From assembly GCA_963922205.1 (NCBI GenBank), contig CAWUHX010000127.1:1-64000 (forward strand): 64,000 bases of DNA, written 5' to 3'. Shown here piece by piece: positions 8,838 to 19,955 of this stretch. The translations under genes and the position numbers were made by a program. This stretch comes from Romanomermis culicivorax (Eukaryota; Nematoda; Enoplea; Mermithida; Mermithidae). Under the pieces are notes generated by a model. It did not search any database, was not told where the DNA came from, and was given only the letters and a program-made list of their open reading frames with translations. Each line of letters starts with the position of its first letter. Position 1 is the stretch's first letter.

Positions 8838-11800
8838 ATGGGAAAGGGCGCGCGGAACCGCCAACAAGCTCCGACGCGCGAGTGGTCGCACACAGAGCGC
8901 CACGTCAAATTTGGCATGGCCCAGCACCGCCAAGATAATCGTTTTTTCTTTATTGACGGTAAGTTTTGAACTTATTTTTATCAAACATTTTTGGAAATCG
9001 CAGGTAATGCCCAGAAGTCACTGGAAGACCAGCTTGGTGCCCCAAAGGGCAGACGAGGTTAGAACTTAGAGGGAAAGAAAAATGGGAGTACTGAGAAGCG
9101 GAAGCTCGAAGCCAAGCAGGGAATTTCTAATTTGGAAATATACCTGATACCACCGAGAGCTATACGATTCAAGGGAAACCTAGAACCTTGGGTTCAGCCC
9201 GTTCAAAGTTTTTATCATTCAAAATTTATCAAAAATTATTTATTTTCAAATCAAATCAAATTATATCACTTTTTCGATATCAAAATCATTAAAAATTATC
9301 AATTTCGAGTGCTATAAAAATTGTAAATACAGCGCCATAAATGGAGCGTAGTTGGTCGCTCAAGCAGCTGGTCAGAGATTGGTGTCCGATCAAGTGGTGG
9401 ACAATCGGATCAGGTCTACCCTCCCCAACATATAGAGGTAGCAAGGGTAAGATTTGGTAAGGTGTTAGTTGCCTACCAGCTCAATGTTTGTATATCAGTG
9501 GCTCACCTAACAACCTGCACTAAATTTATTTTCTGCGAAACTTAACCCGCTTGGTGTTGTGGTGCTGGTGTAGTATAGACCCAAAAATATGCTGAAAAAA
9601 GGGGAATAACTACTAAAACTAATAGTATCTTATAATGTTTAGATTACAACGTCAAAAGGGTTGTGCGAATTCAGGAACTGGACCAGTGGTTCAAAGCCAC
9701 ATTTGGATACTGGCCGGCTAATCCCAAGGAACCTAGAATGGTAGACATTGGGAAAGTCAGCCAGGTACTCCACTTCATCCGAGAAGTTTCAATCTTCAGA
9801 GGACAACCAGTTTGTGGATTTGATGTCGAAAAAGTCCATCAGGATAAAGTCGCCGCCTTGTTTAAAACGAGAGAGGTCGACAATCCAATGGGAAAGCAAT
9901 TTGCCCGATATGTCAGCTTCGCGTTAACAAACGGTCAAACGTACGTTATTGATATGACGTCAATGATGCTCAAAGAATGGACCAGCCTCCACGACTTTTT
10001 GAATTCCGACATGCTGTTTGCCGGATATTCGGTATTGGAGGATTTGGTAAGTATCTATAACGTATGTGGTGCAGGACGAGATAGTAAGGACAGAGATAAA
10101 ACTGTGCCCTTAAGGGAACATCTTAGGAAGACCAAAGGTCGATACTTTGATTTAGACCATTTCGCCCTAACCATGGTAGGGGTTAACCTGGAGAAAAAGT
10201 GTTTTCAGACAGGTATTTGTCCCGAAACCTTCTGGTTAAAGGGACTGTTCACGGAATTCTATTTGATAGACGTGGGCCCTTATCAATATGACTTTTCATT
10301 AAGGGTGAACCGTGAGTGTAATCCTGTCCGTCCTCAGGGAGTTCAACTGCCAAGTGGTTTTTATCCACTGCTCCCGAGAGATAATAAACCGATGAAGGAC
10401 GATGGATACACTGAAGAAAGTGATCCCGACAAAATCCAGGACGTTCAGATACCAGACTGGGTTAACATCGCAAAGGATATCTTGGAAAATCTCAAGTCAG
10501 GTGGAACCTATTGGGATTTAGATGGTAAGATTTCTTTGACGTTATACCAAAACGCCAAGCTATACTGGCAACAGGCCGATAAGCCTGATCAAATTCCTGA
10601 AGAAGTGTTTTCAGGGAACAACCACTACCCAGTGGGTATTGAAGGTCACAGACAGGCCTATAAGACCAATTTTTATACGCCAAATTTGGCCAAAATTTCA
10701 GGCATGTTAGATGAGCAAAACTTTGCGGAGTTAGAGGTCATCTGTAAGTTCATGCCATTGGCCTATCACTTGGCAGGTAAACCCTTACTATTATGTAACC
10801 TTTTACTATGTAGGTTTCGAGAATTTGACGCCGGGACTGCGGTATCTGATGATGGAAGATGCATCGCCGACCGATTATCCAATGACCTACGCACCACGCA
10901 ACCCGCTCGAGCTCAGACCGGAGTTTGTCAGCAAAAGCTTCCGGGAGAGGACAATTGCTTCGGAGATGCCTGGGTATACACTAACTTATACCCCAGCCGG
11001 TGAGTTGGTATCAAAAGTACCATTAAATCGTCCCTCTACTTCCCAAACAGAGCAAGCCGGAGGGACGGGACAAGTTAAAATGCAGCCGCAAGCGCCAGCG
11101 CCAGTGGTCAAAGCTACACAACCAGCTTTCGACACCGCTGCTACGTAAGCAGCTGCAGTAGTAGTCGTGGTGCCCCCGCCAACGCAACCAGCGGTGGCAC
11201 AGCCGACTCAGGTAGCTCAGATACAGCAGCCGGCCGAGCCTGAGCCAGAAGTTGTCACTATTATGCAATCGGTACCTCCGGCTTCAGCTGTTTTGCCAGC
11301 TAAAGTAAAGCAGCTCTTGCCGAAGATAGGAAATTCAGACTCTGAGTCTAGTTCAGAGGACGACGTTGATGAAGAAGAAGAGGAAGGTGAAATTCTGGAA
11401 TCTGAGGGCCAGACATCGGAGAACAAGGATGGGATGGAGGCCAAAACTCAGAAACAGGCTATTGAGGAGGAGAAAATCCAGACTCAAATTGATGAAGCAG
11501 TGACGAAAATGTCGGGAATTGATGTCAGACTGGAAAAGATGCAAGAGGCATCCCAGGAGATACCCGTGAAAGCCAAAGATCCTAGGGATCATGATAGACA
11601 AGCGAAGCAGGAGGCCCTACAGGCCAAAATCCAAGAACAAAGAAGGCTGACGCAGCAGGAATTCCTGCATCAGAGGGCAATTCAGAGAAAGCTGAAGGAG
11701 CAGGCATTAGCCGATGACAGCTCAGATTCAGCTATTGCAGCAACAGAGCTGATGAAGAGGGGAAAAATTGCCGAGGAAGGAATCCCTGGAGTTTATTCCC

Positions 11801-13509
11801 CAGATAAGGTTCAGCAGATGTTAGCTGAAGGTATGTCGGAAAAATTTATCCGACACTTGGCCAGAGAAAAGGTAAGGCGTAGGAAAAGGATAGGTAAGGC
11901 CAGACAACGCAGACTTGCAGCTCAAGGTCAGCAGCAACAAGGAACGGCTGCCACCGGCTCTGAAAACGATGCCTACGATACGGCCGAAGAGACTACGACC
12001 CCAGAATATTCGACAAGCCAAAAGTCGAAAACGGAGACTACGAAAAGTCAGATGAGGACGGAGACTGCCAAGAGTCAGATGCGAGCGGAGACCTCCAAAG
12101 GCCAGACGAAATCAGATAGGACAACAGCATCCACTGCAACTGCTTCGTACACTCAGACGCGAACGGTATCGAAAACTGGCGGAGAGGTTAGTACGTCATC
12201 TGGCAAGAGTAAATCCGTGCCTACCAGCTATACCGCAAGAAGTAGCAAACCTGCGGGAAGCGTTTTGGTAAAGCCCGATCTTGAATCGGAGGAAAAGTTG
12301 ATCAAGAAGGTCAAACTGAATGTGGTGGTTAACAGACCCAAAAGGGAGCCACAGCAGTTCGTCACTCCTGGTCAATTAGCCGAAACTCTGATTGATTATT
12401 GGGAGTGGCAACGGGAACAAAGGCGCCTAATTGGGCCGATCTCATTCGAAAATCCAGAGGTCGCCAATTATTTCGCCTTTGATCGCCAGGAACGGCCGAT
12501 CATTTATAGAATGGTCAATGATGCCATGGCCGAAATCCATGAAAATTACCGCCAGCAGTTCGAAATGCAGGGCGGATTTATGTTTGACGGAGAACGCGTC
12601 CCTGAGGAAATTTGGGAATGGATTATTTTAGTTCTCATCCCCAGATGGCTTCAGGACTACGACGCTTCAGACGTCTTTACGGCCATTAGGTACGTGACCC
12701 TAATGATATTTCTACAGTTGGATTTCGCGCCGATCATGCCAACGGCAATTGGTAGGTGGTATGCCCAGGCGTGTTCGTTTGCGAACAGACAACTAGTCAT
12801 TGAGGCCCAGGGAAACTGCGTAGACGATGTCTACATTGCAGCCTTTAATCAATATATCTTTATGGGCTCGCAAAGGTTAAACCAGATGGGTGTTAAGAGG
12901 AAGGCACCAGGCGATGACAGGTCGCAAGCTGATAAATATCAGCGAACGGCTGCCAAGAGCCCAAGTAAGTTCAAGGTGCCTAGAATCCCTCCGGCTAAGA
13001 AACAACTGCTGACGATACAACAATCATCTACTGCGACCAGCCAGAGGTCGTATAGTGAGGCTGCTAGCACTTCTTATAAAAGTCCGCTTTCTCGATCAAA
13101 ATCAATTTCATCAAAATCTCTCAATTCAACTTTCCGGACTCAAAAACCTCAACGCAGCAGCTCCACTAGCAGTGGTCCAACACAAAGGCAGCAGGGGAGA
13201 GACGATATGTTCTCAAACCCGGCCCCATATAGGGCTAGACCGGGGTATGATCAAGTTCAAGCCAGAGGAGGCTTCCGAGGGCGCCCTCAGCGACCCTATA
13301 GAGGCCGAGGATCCTGGCAATACCAAGGTCAAGACCCGGAGGCCCAGTTCCATAATCCGAACTTCGAGCCGCTTGGTAGATGTGGGGCAAGCCAACAAGG
13401 CCGTAACCAAGGCCAGGATGGAGGTCAGACCCGAGGCCAACCAGGCCAGAGGGGGTACTATCGAGGTAGACCTCTAGGAGGTTACCGAGGCAGCGGGCAG
13501 CAGCAGTAA
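8838..13509 (+). pseudogene. Element A accessory gene: DEDD-type exonuclease-like domain plus charged and RGG-rich C-terminus
   Basis: Best exon model: 8838-8958 (ATG 8838), 9004-9057, 9643-10776, 10814-13509. The phases agree at every junction (GTAAG...CGCAG, GTTAG...TTTAG, and a 37-nt GTAAAC...TGTAG). Exonuclease features: GFDVE (Asp codon 9822, Glu 9828), an AGYSVLEDL segment with Asp at 10041, YFDLDHFA at about 10143, and EFYLIDVG with Asp at 10269. The order and spacing resemble WRN/EXD-type 3'-5' exonucleases. After this come an acidic and coiled-coil-like middle (about 11340-11900), a basic RRRKR patch, a helical globular part (about 12340-12900), a KRKAPGDD nuclear-localisation-like patch and an RGG-rich end. 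TAA at 11146-11148 interrupts the frame, giving about 524 codons before the stop and 787 after. Element C carries the same domain order. The function is unproven; RNA or cDNA processing is a guess. Confidence 0.7.
9341..9446 (+). other. alternative first exon candidate with upstream TATAAAAA
   Basis: ATG at 9341 opens 35 codons ending AAG-G/GTAAG at 9446, in the same phase needed for the acceptor at 9642. TATAAAAA lies at about 9313, 28 bp upstream. This exon could replace 8838-9057 as the start of the accessory protein and might be served by an internal promoter. The alternative pair of exons is favoured by similarity to Element C. Confidence 0.35.
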
Positions 13510-14245
13510 TTAGCCGCACAAATTTTGGCCCAAAATTTATCTTTTCGCACATATTTTTATTAATTTCATAAAATACAAAATCCAAAAACACTAATAAAAT
13601 CACAAAAATCCAAAAAAATCAAAAAACAAAAAATCCAAAAATATTATTTAAATTTTCGGTGCTGCTGGCCATCTAAAAATTTTCTTTTGACAAAACGGGT
13701 GCAAAATGCAACGGCAAAAACATTTCAAATTTTTGGCCACATTTTTTGCTCAATTTTTAGCGCATTTTAAAATTTTGTGATACTCGTACATTCCCGTGTC
13801 GTCTTTTTGTATCGTAATATAATCTCGTATTTTAGTTTAATTTAGAAAAAATAGAGACGCGGGAAATCGATTTGCATGCGGTTAGACCCACGGCCAACGA
13901 ATTGTCACAACATGCAGACCGAGCGGCCGAGCCCGAAACCGGCCACATTCGGCACCGATGTCACCGTCGTACTCCTTAGGGCAGGAGGTTATTCCATCAA
14001 CGCCGAGGTCAAAATGGGCGTCACTTGCCAGCCATTGCGGCGAAGCCCTTGGTATTCGTTGTGTCCAACGACCAGCACAGGAGTCCGATTAGGACAGACT
14101 GTGAAACAGGAGTCCGAGTGAGACAAACTGTAAATCAGGAGTCAGCCGGAGTAGTAGATTTTTTCTTTTTGATTAATTCTTTTAATGCCGGGGTAACCCG
14201 GCCGAAAGTTTTTTTTCTACCTCCCGTAGGTCGGTTTCGACGCGC
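13510..14245. other. Element A 3' non-coding region
   Basis: A-rich stretch (repeated AAAAATCCAAAAA-type words) followed by a GC-richer segment with no convincing gene. Open frames at 13876-14121 and 14025-14444 have no motifs, and the second runs into the LTR, so neither is called. Confidence 0.5.
14078..14145 (+). repeat. 29-bp tandem repeat, about 2.3 copies
   Basis: Units begin CAGGAGTCCGA or CAGGAGTC and contain a GAGACAAACTGT / AGGACAGACTGT core. Two full units and a partial third are visible just upstream of the 3' LTR. Confidence 0.7.
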
Positions 14246-14251
14246 AAGGGA
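14246..14251 (+). promoter_or_regulatory. short polypurine tract of Element A
   Basis: AAGGGA abuts the first base of the 3' LTR (TGTTGGG). It is short for a plus-strand primer but in exactly the expected place. Confidence 0.55.
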
Positions 14252-15604
14252 TGTTGGGCACCCTGTTGATGTCAATTTGCGTGGGGAAATCGACATGCAA
14301 ATCGACAAAATGGACGACCAGCGGCGCATACATTTGCATAGAAATGGAGCGCCAAAGAAAGACCAAAAAGATAGTGAAATCATTCATTCACTATTATCGT
14401 TTCTTTTTATAATATTTTTCGTATATTACTGCTGGCGTCTGTAAAGAAGAAATTAGTTTTAGAATATTTTGCATAATTTTTATAGAAAGGTTACTGTAGT
14501 TGGGGTTAATTAATCGTTTTTATATTTTTATTTTTTTTCTATGTAATTAGTAATCCTGTCACTGGTTCCTAGCACCACCCGACCCAAAAATTTCAACATT
14601 GACCAAATTTCGTAAAAACATTAATCCTAAATCTACGAAATCTATACCAGAGCATATGTGGTTGATTCATTAGCCTTTGGCTAATGCGGTTTGGCCCCAA
14701 TGCGCCTGTTAACTATTTATCTTAGCAAAAGCTACCTAGTCAAACTATCTTACGAAAATATCCGACCTAATGTCCTATTCTTCCTTAACTTGAATGAAAC
14801 CTAGGTTAATTTTACCTACCTCCTCCACATAACCTAACGATACCAGTTTTAATATAAATATCTAAATTCTTCTAGAGTTTTTACTTCTTTTACTTTCATC
14901 CTTTTTCGTCTTTATCCCAGAATTTCGGCGTTTGCCATTTGTTACTTTTTCATCATATTATTCTATATTTTTAAACAACCGATAACTTGGAGATTTTTGT
15001 GTTACTGATTTTATCAATATCACGGTTACAATTCGTTTGTCCTTGTGTTGTTGTTCGTATTCCCATAATGGCGCCACGCTTGTTTTTTGCCAGAAAAGGT
15101 ATTCATTAGCTTTTTGTGTGTTTCAAATAAAATTACAAAAAGAAATCTACATTTTGTCATTTGCCCCTGACACGTCCATTAAACTATTTCCCAGCATAAC
15201 GACTTTATTTGCGTATTGCAAACTGTGGTGTAGCCACATTCTTTTTAATATTTCGCCGGAATTATTGTTTAATACATTCGTTTTCTATTTAGATTATTCG
15301 TATCGGCGAAGGCGGAGGGCCAGAGGCCCAGGCGCCAGCTTGCACCAGGTAAGCTTTGGGAAACCCCTTACGGGTTATACCCAAGTAAGTTTATCCCTGA
15401 GGGGATTCCTTGTCTCAGCTAGGAGACTGCGGAGCTCCTTGGTGAGGCCCCGCTTTTTAGAGTTAAGTTTATCTTTGTTGTTGTAGGTCTGGGGAACCGG
15501 ACTGTTGCACTATCACCGAGGCTTAGCCAAGGGATCAGTTCTAACAGGTCAGTTCAGACCAGATATATCTTTCCTTAGGCCTCTTAGGAAAGACCTGCAC
15601 AACA
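14252..15604 (+). repeat. Element A 3' LTR (1,353 bp, full length)
   Basis: Starts TGTTGGGCACCC and ends GCACAACA. It contains the block 14440-15176 missing from the 5' copy, bounded by CGTC at 14436 and 15173. An AATAAAA polyadenylation-like signal lies at about 15126 within that block, so the 5' deletion may have removed U3/R sequence. The intron-like segment is at 15349-15486. Confidence 0.92.
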
Positions 15605-16139
15605 TTCGATTATAGAACTAATTTTTGTCATTTTTCAATTTACAAAGCTATAAAAACGACTTGATTTCGACCTCGTTAACGATTTTACTTGAAGTGAAAG
15701 TCATGACTATCCAGGAATTTATGCAACGACAACTATGGTATTTTTTAATATGTAGAATGCCAGCTTGAAACATCACAAATCATACAACTCACAAAATTAT
15801 CTACTGTGTGGAACCCACTGCTAGGGATGAGTTGGATTAGTTTATAAATCTCCAAGCTTAACGTCTTGTTTCGGAGAAAATTACGAAAATTCGAAATACT
15901 GCGAGTTTTACAGTTTCGTTTCTCAAGAGTATTCAAGAAAATCAGATTATAAATTCACACATGAAGAGCCAATAATAGTTTTTTTGCTCCGTATATGGAT
16001 GATAGAAAACAAAAGTGAATCTTGTCTTCAACTTATTACTTATACAGAGTTTTTGCTATTCTGTCTGCATTGAGGAGATTGAAGCACACGACGTAACTGA
16101 CAGTCGGAAATACCTGTTACTCGAATCTTTACTGTATTT
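15605..16139. other. gene-free flank after Element A
   Basis: AT-rich sequence with no coding motif, RNA gene or clear repeat boundary. A 63-codon minus frame at 15745-15936 has no supporting feature. Confidence 0.4.
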
Positions 16140-16720
16140 TCGAAAGAAGAAAATCCCTCGACGCCAGTGTTTTTTTTTGTGCCAAAACATGGTTTTTGGC
16201 ACAAAAAAATTTGGAATGGCACAAAAAATTTTGAGCATTTGTGCCAATTCGCACAAATTTTTTGGCTGGTCAAACATTAAATTTCCTTGATTTTTAGACG
16301 TTTTAGGGGCTGAAAATGCAAAAAAATTTTCGGCGCTTCGCGCCGAATCAATGAATATATAATATTTCCTATTCGTATGTTTGACCCGAACGCAAACGAT
16401 TACTTTTCGAACAGTGTATTAGTATTTTTGCACCAAACTTTATAGGCTGTCAAGACTGATGAGTGAAAAAAAATTCTGAATATTCTCTCTTCATTCAGTC
16501 AGATTCGGATTTAAAACTGAAATTCTTACTTTTTGTGTTTGATTGATTCAAATAAAAAAATCGATATCGTTGATAATGGTACAATGTTTCGATTGAAAAT
16601 TAACAGTCTGTGCGACTTTATTTTCTCTATTCTTTACATGGTTGTTAAATATACATAACGTAGATATTCGTTCGTAGTCGAAAATTGAATCAATTTGAAC
16701 TTCCTGAACAACTCTAGGGC
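16140..16720 (+). repeat. interspersed repeat with GGCACAAA palindromes, copy 1
   Basis: Begins with clustered TTTGTGCCAAAACATGG / GGCACAAA motifs in both orientations. It continues through GGCTGGTCAAACA, TTTTAGGGGCTGAAAATGC and a tail near CAGTCAGATTCGGATTT. The same order recurs at 17,030-17,150 plus 18,683-19,060, where it is split by an insertion. A partial inverted copy lies near 20,460-20,590. Confidence 0.65.
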
Positions 16721-16929
16721 TATTTAAATTGTCTCAGCATTCCGTTTATTTTTGAGATTTCGTGAACTATTTTGTTGCACAGTTTTTTCTTTTCCCACTG
16801 ACATGGTTAGCTGAAAAATACGTTGGGCACGATTTTTACAGAAAAATTAATGCGTTAAACGTTAACTCTTTATCAAACCTTTGGCCTAAAACTTTTCGGC
16901 AGTTTTCAGTAATGTCTCTAGTAAAAAAA

Positions 16930-17152
16930 TTATTTTTGTGCCATTGGCACAAATTTTTTTGGCCACTTGTGCCAATTTGCACAAATGTCCGTGCACAAAA
17001 AAAACGCTGCTCGACGCGATTTAAAAATTCGGTTTTTCCAGTGCTTTTATTGTGCCAAAACATGGCTTTTTGGAAAAAATTGGAATAACAGAAAAGTTTT
17101 TGAGCGTTTGTGCCAATCGGCACAAAATTTTTGGCTGGTCAAACACTACGTA
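16930..17152 (+). repeat. GGCACAAA palindrome repeat, copy 2 left part
   Basis: Shows TTGTGCCATTGGCACAAA and TGTGCCAATCGGCACAAA palindromes followed by GGCTGGTCAAACAC. The repeat is interrupted at 17,153 by the inverted-repeat element and resumes at 18,683. Confidence 0.6.
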
Positions 17153-17845
17153 GGCCCTAATTACAGAAAGTGGGTTGAGTACATACCTGTAAAGAGCACT
17201 GTTTTTTTTCCACGAACTTTTTTCCACAAATGTGGAAAGGGGTCAAATTTTTTTCCACATGTGGAAAAAAATTTTTTCGTCTTAAAATCCTCGTTTTTTG
17301 GCTTAAAAATGCTCACAGATGCTTTATCGCACTGTTCTTGAGCTTTTTCAAGCCTTCCGGTGTTTTTAGAGAAGTTAATTTATTATAATTGAAGAAAAAT
17401 TGAAATGTTCGACTTAAAAGCCTAATCTACAAGCATTGTTGAACAAATTTTCTAGCAAACTATCCAAGAGCATAATTAACTTGAATTACACAAGAAATCA
17501 ATGGTCAAGTCCTCTGACAAGCGAAAGCCCAAAAAGATGGTAATCTTTCCGGCGCCAAGCGCCGAAAATTTTTTTGGTATATTGACATTCTGGGATGCTG
17601 GAAAATCAATTTTCCGAACATTTATTTCAAGAATTAGATTCCAATTTTGTGTTCAAAAGTCGTAATTTCTAGAATTTTACTTGAAAAATTTTAAAATCTG
17701 TAATTTATTTGTGAACTCTCATGAACTTGGTCGAAAATATATGAGTAAGAAAAGTATAAATTTCCGAAAGATACTTCCATGAAGCTTTTGAATTGATTTT
17801 TTGTTAGCAAAGAAATAATCGCATCATAAAGCATAGAGACTTGAT

Positions 17846-18281
17846 CATACCTGTAAGACCTCCGACCAGTTGGGGGGAGGGAGTAAATCCGAAATTTTTG
17901 GGGGGGGGGGGGGTAGAAAAAAGTCGAAATTTTTCCCAAAAAAGGCCAAAAAACATACACTTTTTGGCAAATTTTACTGAGGGGGGGGGGGTAAATGATT
18001 TTGGGTACTGGGTTGGCCAAGTTGGGGGGGGGGGGGGGGGGGTAAACCTAAAATTTTGGGGTTGGAAGTCCCAACATTTCCAAAATTTTGGGGAGGGCGT
18101 CGAAAAAAACTAAAAAGAGTCGAAAAAATTTCGAAAATTTTCCCTAAAAAAGCCACGTTTTTTCCTAATTTTTTCTAATTTTACCAAGTTGGGGGTGGGG
18201 ATCCCGACACTTGGGTATAGGGTTCGACCAAGTTGGAGGTGGGGGTCCCCTCCCCCGACCTCCCCCCCGATTACAGGTATG
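17846..18281. repeat. G-rich segment bounded by CATACCTGTAA inverted ends
   Basis: CATACCTGTAA at 17846 is matched by its complement ending at 18281. The interior carries several G homopolymers, including 19 consecutive G at 18024-18042. The motif ACATACCTGTAA also occurs at about 17,185 and 19,092. There is no coding content; homopolymer lengths may be unreliable. Confidence 0.6.
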
Positions 18282-18284
18282 GTT

Positions 18285-18646
18285 GAGTAAAAGTAAAATG
18301 GCGGGTAAAATCGTAGGTAAATAAAAGTCGAGTAAAATCTCGGGTAAAATCGTAGCTAAATAAAACTTGAGTAAAATCTCGGTTAAAGCCGAGTAAAGTT
18401 CCGGTAAAATCGTGGGTAAAATGATGGGTTAAAGGCAGGTAAAATCGCGAGTAATTTTTTCTTTACCATCGATTTTATTCAACTCGAGATTGCTGAAAGT
18501 GGGTGTAAAGTAAAAGTCGGGTAAAAAGTTGGTGAAAAAGACGTGAAAATAACCTGCGATTTTAGTCGAACTTTACTCGACTTTAACCCGAGATTTTACT
18601 GGAGTTTTATTTACCTACGATTTTACCCGCCATTTTACTTTTACTC
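18285..18646. repeat. foldback with 42-bp perfect inverted arms
   Basis: The 42 bases at 18285-18326 are the exact reverse complement of 18605-18646, and weaker pairing extends inward. Both arms and the loop consist of degenerate GGGTAAAATCG-like words, so the RNA would form a long hairpin. Confidence 0.85.
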
Positions 18647-18682
18647 TTACCCATGTTTAACCCACTTTCTGTAATTTGGGCC

Positions 18683-19060
18683 TTAGGGGCTGAAAATGCC
18701 GAAAAGTGGTGCCGAGTCAATCAATAACCTATACTATTTGTCCCAAACGCAACCGAGTTCTCTTTGAATGACGTATTAGTATCGTTGCAGCAAACTTTAT
18801 GAACTGTCAATGACTGATGAATAAAAAGAAATTCTGGATATTCTCTGTTTATTCAGTCGGATTCGGATTTGAAACTGAAATTCTTGCTCTTTGTGTTTGA
18901 TATATTCGAAAATCGATATTCTTGGTAAAATGTTTTGACCAAAAGTTTACACAATTTTTGACTTAATTCTCTCTAGAGTCTTCACGCTTTTGTTTAGATA
19001 TTCTTAGTCGAAAATTGAATTAGTTGGAACCTTCCCGAACAATTTTGGAAATTTTTTTAC
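18683..19060 (+). repeat. GGCACAAA repeat, copy 2 right part
   Basis: Resumes with TTAGGGGCTGAAAATGCC and follows copy 1 through CAGTCGGATTCGGATTTG. It diverges from copy 1 by many substitutions. Confidence 0.65.
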
Positions 19061-19955
19061 AGGTCAGTTCCCTTCCAAATTATGGTCCAAACATACCTGT
19101 AATTGGGGGAGGGGTTGGGTGGAGCCCCCCAACCACAATTTTTTATCAAAAGCGATTGTTTTCACATGATCTATAACATAAAAAAGTGCGATAGGTATTT
19201 TACTTCGGACTTGAATATCTCCGGTGCTTAGCACTGAAAGAAAGTTTTAGATTATGATATTATATACATAGTGTTGGAAACGGAATACTTTTAATATCTT
19301 TTTCCTGCATGAAGGGTCTATTTTTCAGTGAATTCAATGTGTTTTCAGTGGGACAAGCTAAAATTAAAAAGTTAAACAAGCAACAATGAATCTGGATGGC
19401 TTCTTCAGATAGAAAGAACCTCTGCCATTTTCCCATGCTGATGGTGTTTTAATCGTTTTCCAAATGGTATGTTCACCAAAGTCAAAATTTCTGAAGCGTC
19501 GCAAAACGATTTTGTAGAAATAATGTAGAAAAATGTTGATTTTTGTAAAATACGTGAGAAAAACAATACAAGGTCAAACATTCATCCATAACTTGCTGGT
19601 TTCTGATAGCAATAAGCATATACTAGCATGACATTTTCTAATCGCACAAGAGAAATGATGCCAAGAACCATGAATGAATTGAAATCCGGCGTGAAGCGCC
19701 GGAAAATTTCTCATTTTTTCCATTTCAAAACGCATAAAAATGCATTTCTCCATTGAAAACCCTCTAGCTCAATCAAGATGGTGGTTAGGCTCTAATTTAT
19801 ACAAGCCAAATTGACTTGTGTTTTTTTTATTTCTCTAATTTTTAGCAGCCAATCAAAATTTTTAGGAGCCAAGGCTCCTAATTGGCCTCAAAAACTCTGA
19901 TTAACATTAACTGCAGTCTGCAGTAATAAATAAATTATCTTATCTCCATTTCGGC
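19061..19955. other. gene-free repeat-derived sequence
   Basis: Contains an ACATACCTGTAATTGGGGG-type end at about 19,092 and a GGCGTGAAGCGCCGG palindrome near 19,688 that recurs near 16,339, 17,551 and 25,537. No coding signal. Confidence 0.4.

Larger units (their letters stand above)
939..15604 (+). mobile_element. Element A: 14.7-kb Ty3/Gypsy-type LTR retrotransposon with exonuclease-like accessory gene
   Basis: Defined by direct LTRs (939-1556 and 14252-15604) that start TGTTGGGCACCC and end GCACAACA. Internal order is gag, retropepsin, RT, RNase H, linker, integrase, then a multi-exon accessory gene. Flanks are TTCC on the left and TTCG on the right, a one-mismatch 4-bp duplication at best. 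The pol order with integrase after RNase H, the YIDD box and the HHCC/DDE integrase place it in the Ty3/Gypsy group. The coding regions carry stops and a frame jump, so this copy looks inactive. The length is far above a typical 5-8 kb Gypsy element because of the accessory gene and long non-coding segments. Confidence 0.9.
17153..18682. mobile_element. 1.5-kb non-autonomous TIR element, internally nested
   Basis: Ends are a 24-bp inverted repeat with one mismatch: left GGCCCTAATTACAGAAAG, right the complement of GGCCCAAATTACAGAAAG. It splits a copy of the GGCACAAA repeat, since the sequence on either side joins as in copy 1. It has no transposase. Inside are a G-rich CATACCTGTAA-bounded segment and a foldback with GGGTAAAATCG-type repeats. 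Confidence 0.75.

Noticed and set aside
10048..10075. GTAAGT...GTGCAG as an intron within the exonuclease region
   Set aside because: The reading frame passes through it and the protein there fits the family (DLVSIYN); removing 28 nt would break the frame.
15037..15486. 149-codon frame in the Element A 3' LTR
   Set aside because: LTR sequence; a shorter version repeats at 1217-1438 in the 5' LTR. It is a shadow of the LTR with no motif.
18024..18042. Functional G-quadruplex switch
   Set aside because: The G19 tract lies in a non-coding nested repeat; homopolymer length may be an assembly artefact and nothing ties it to a gene.
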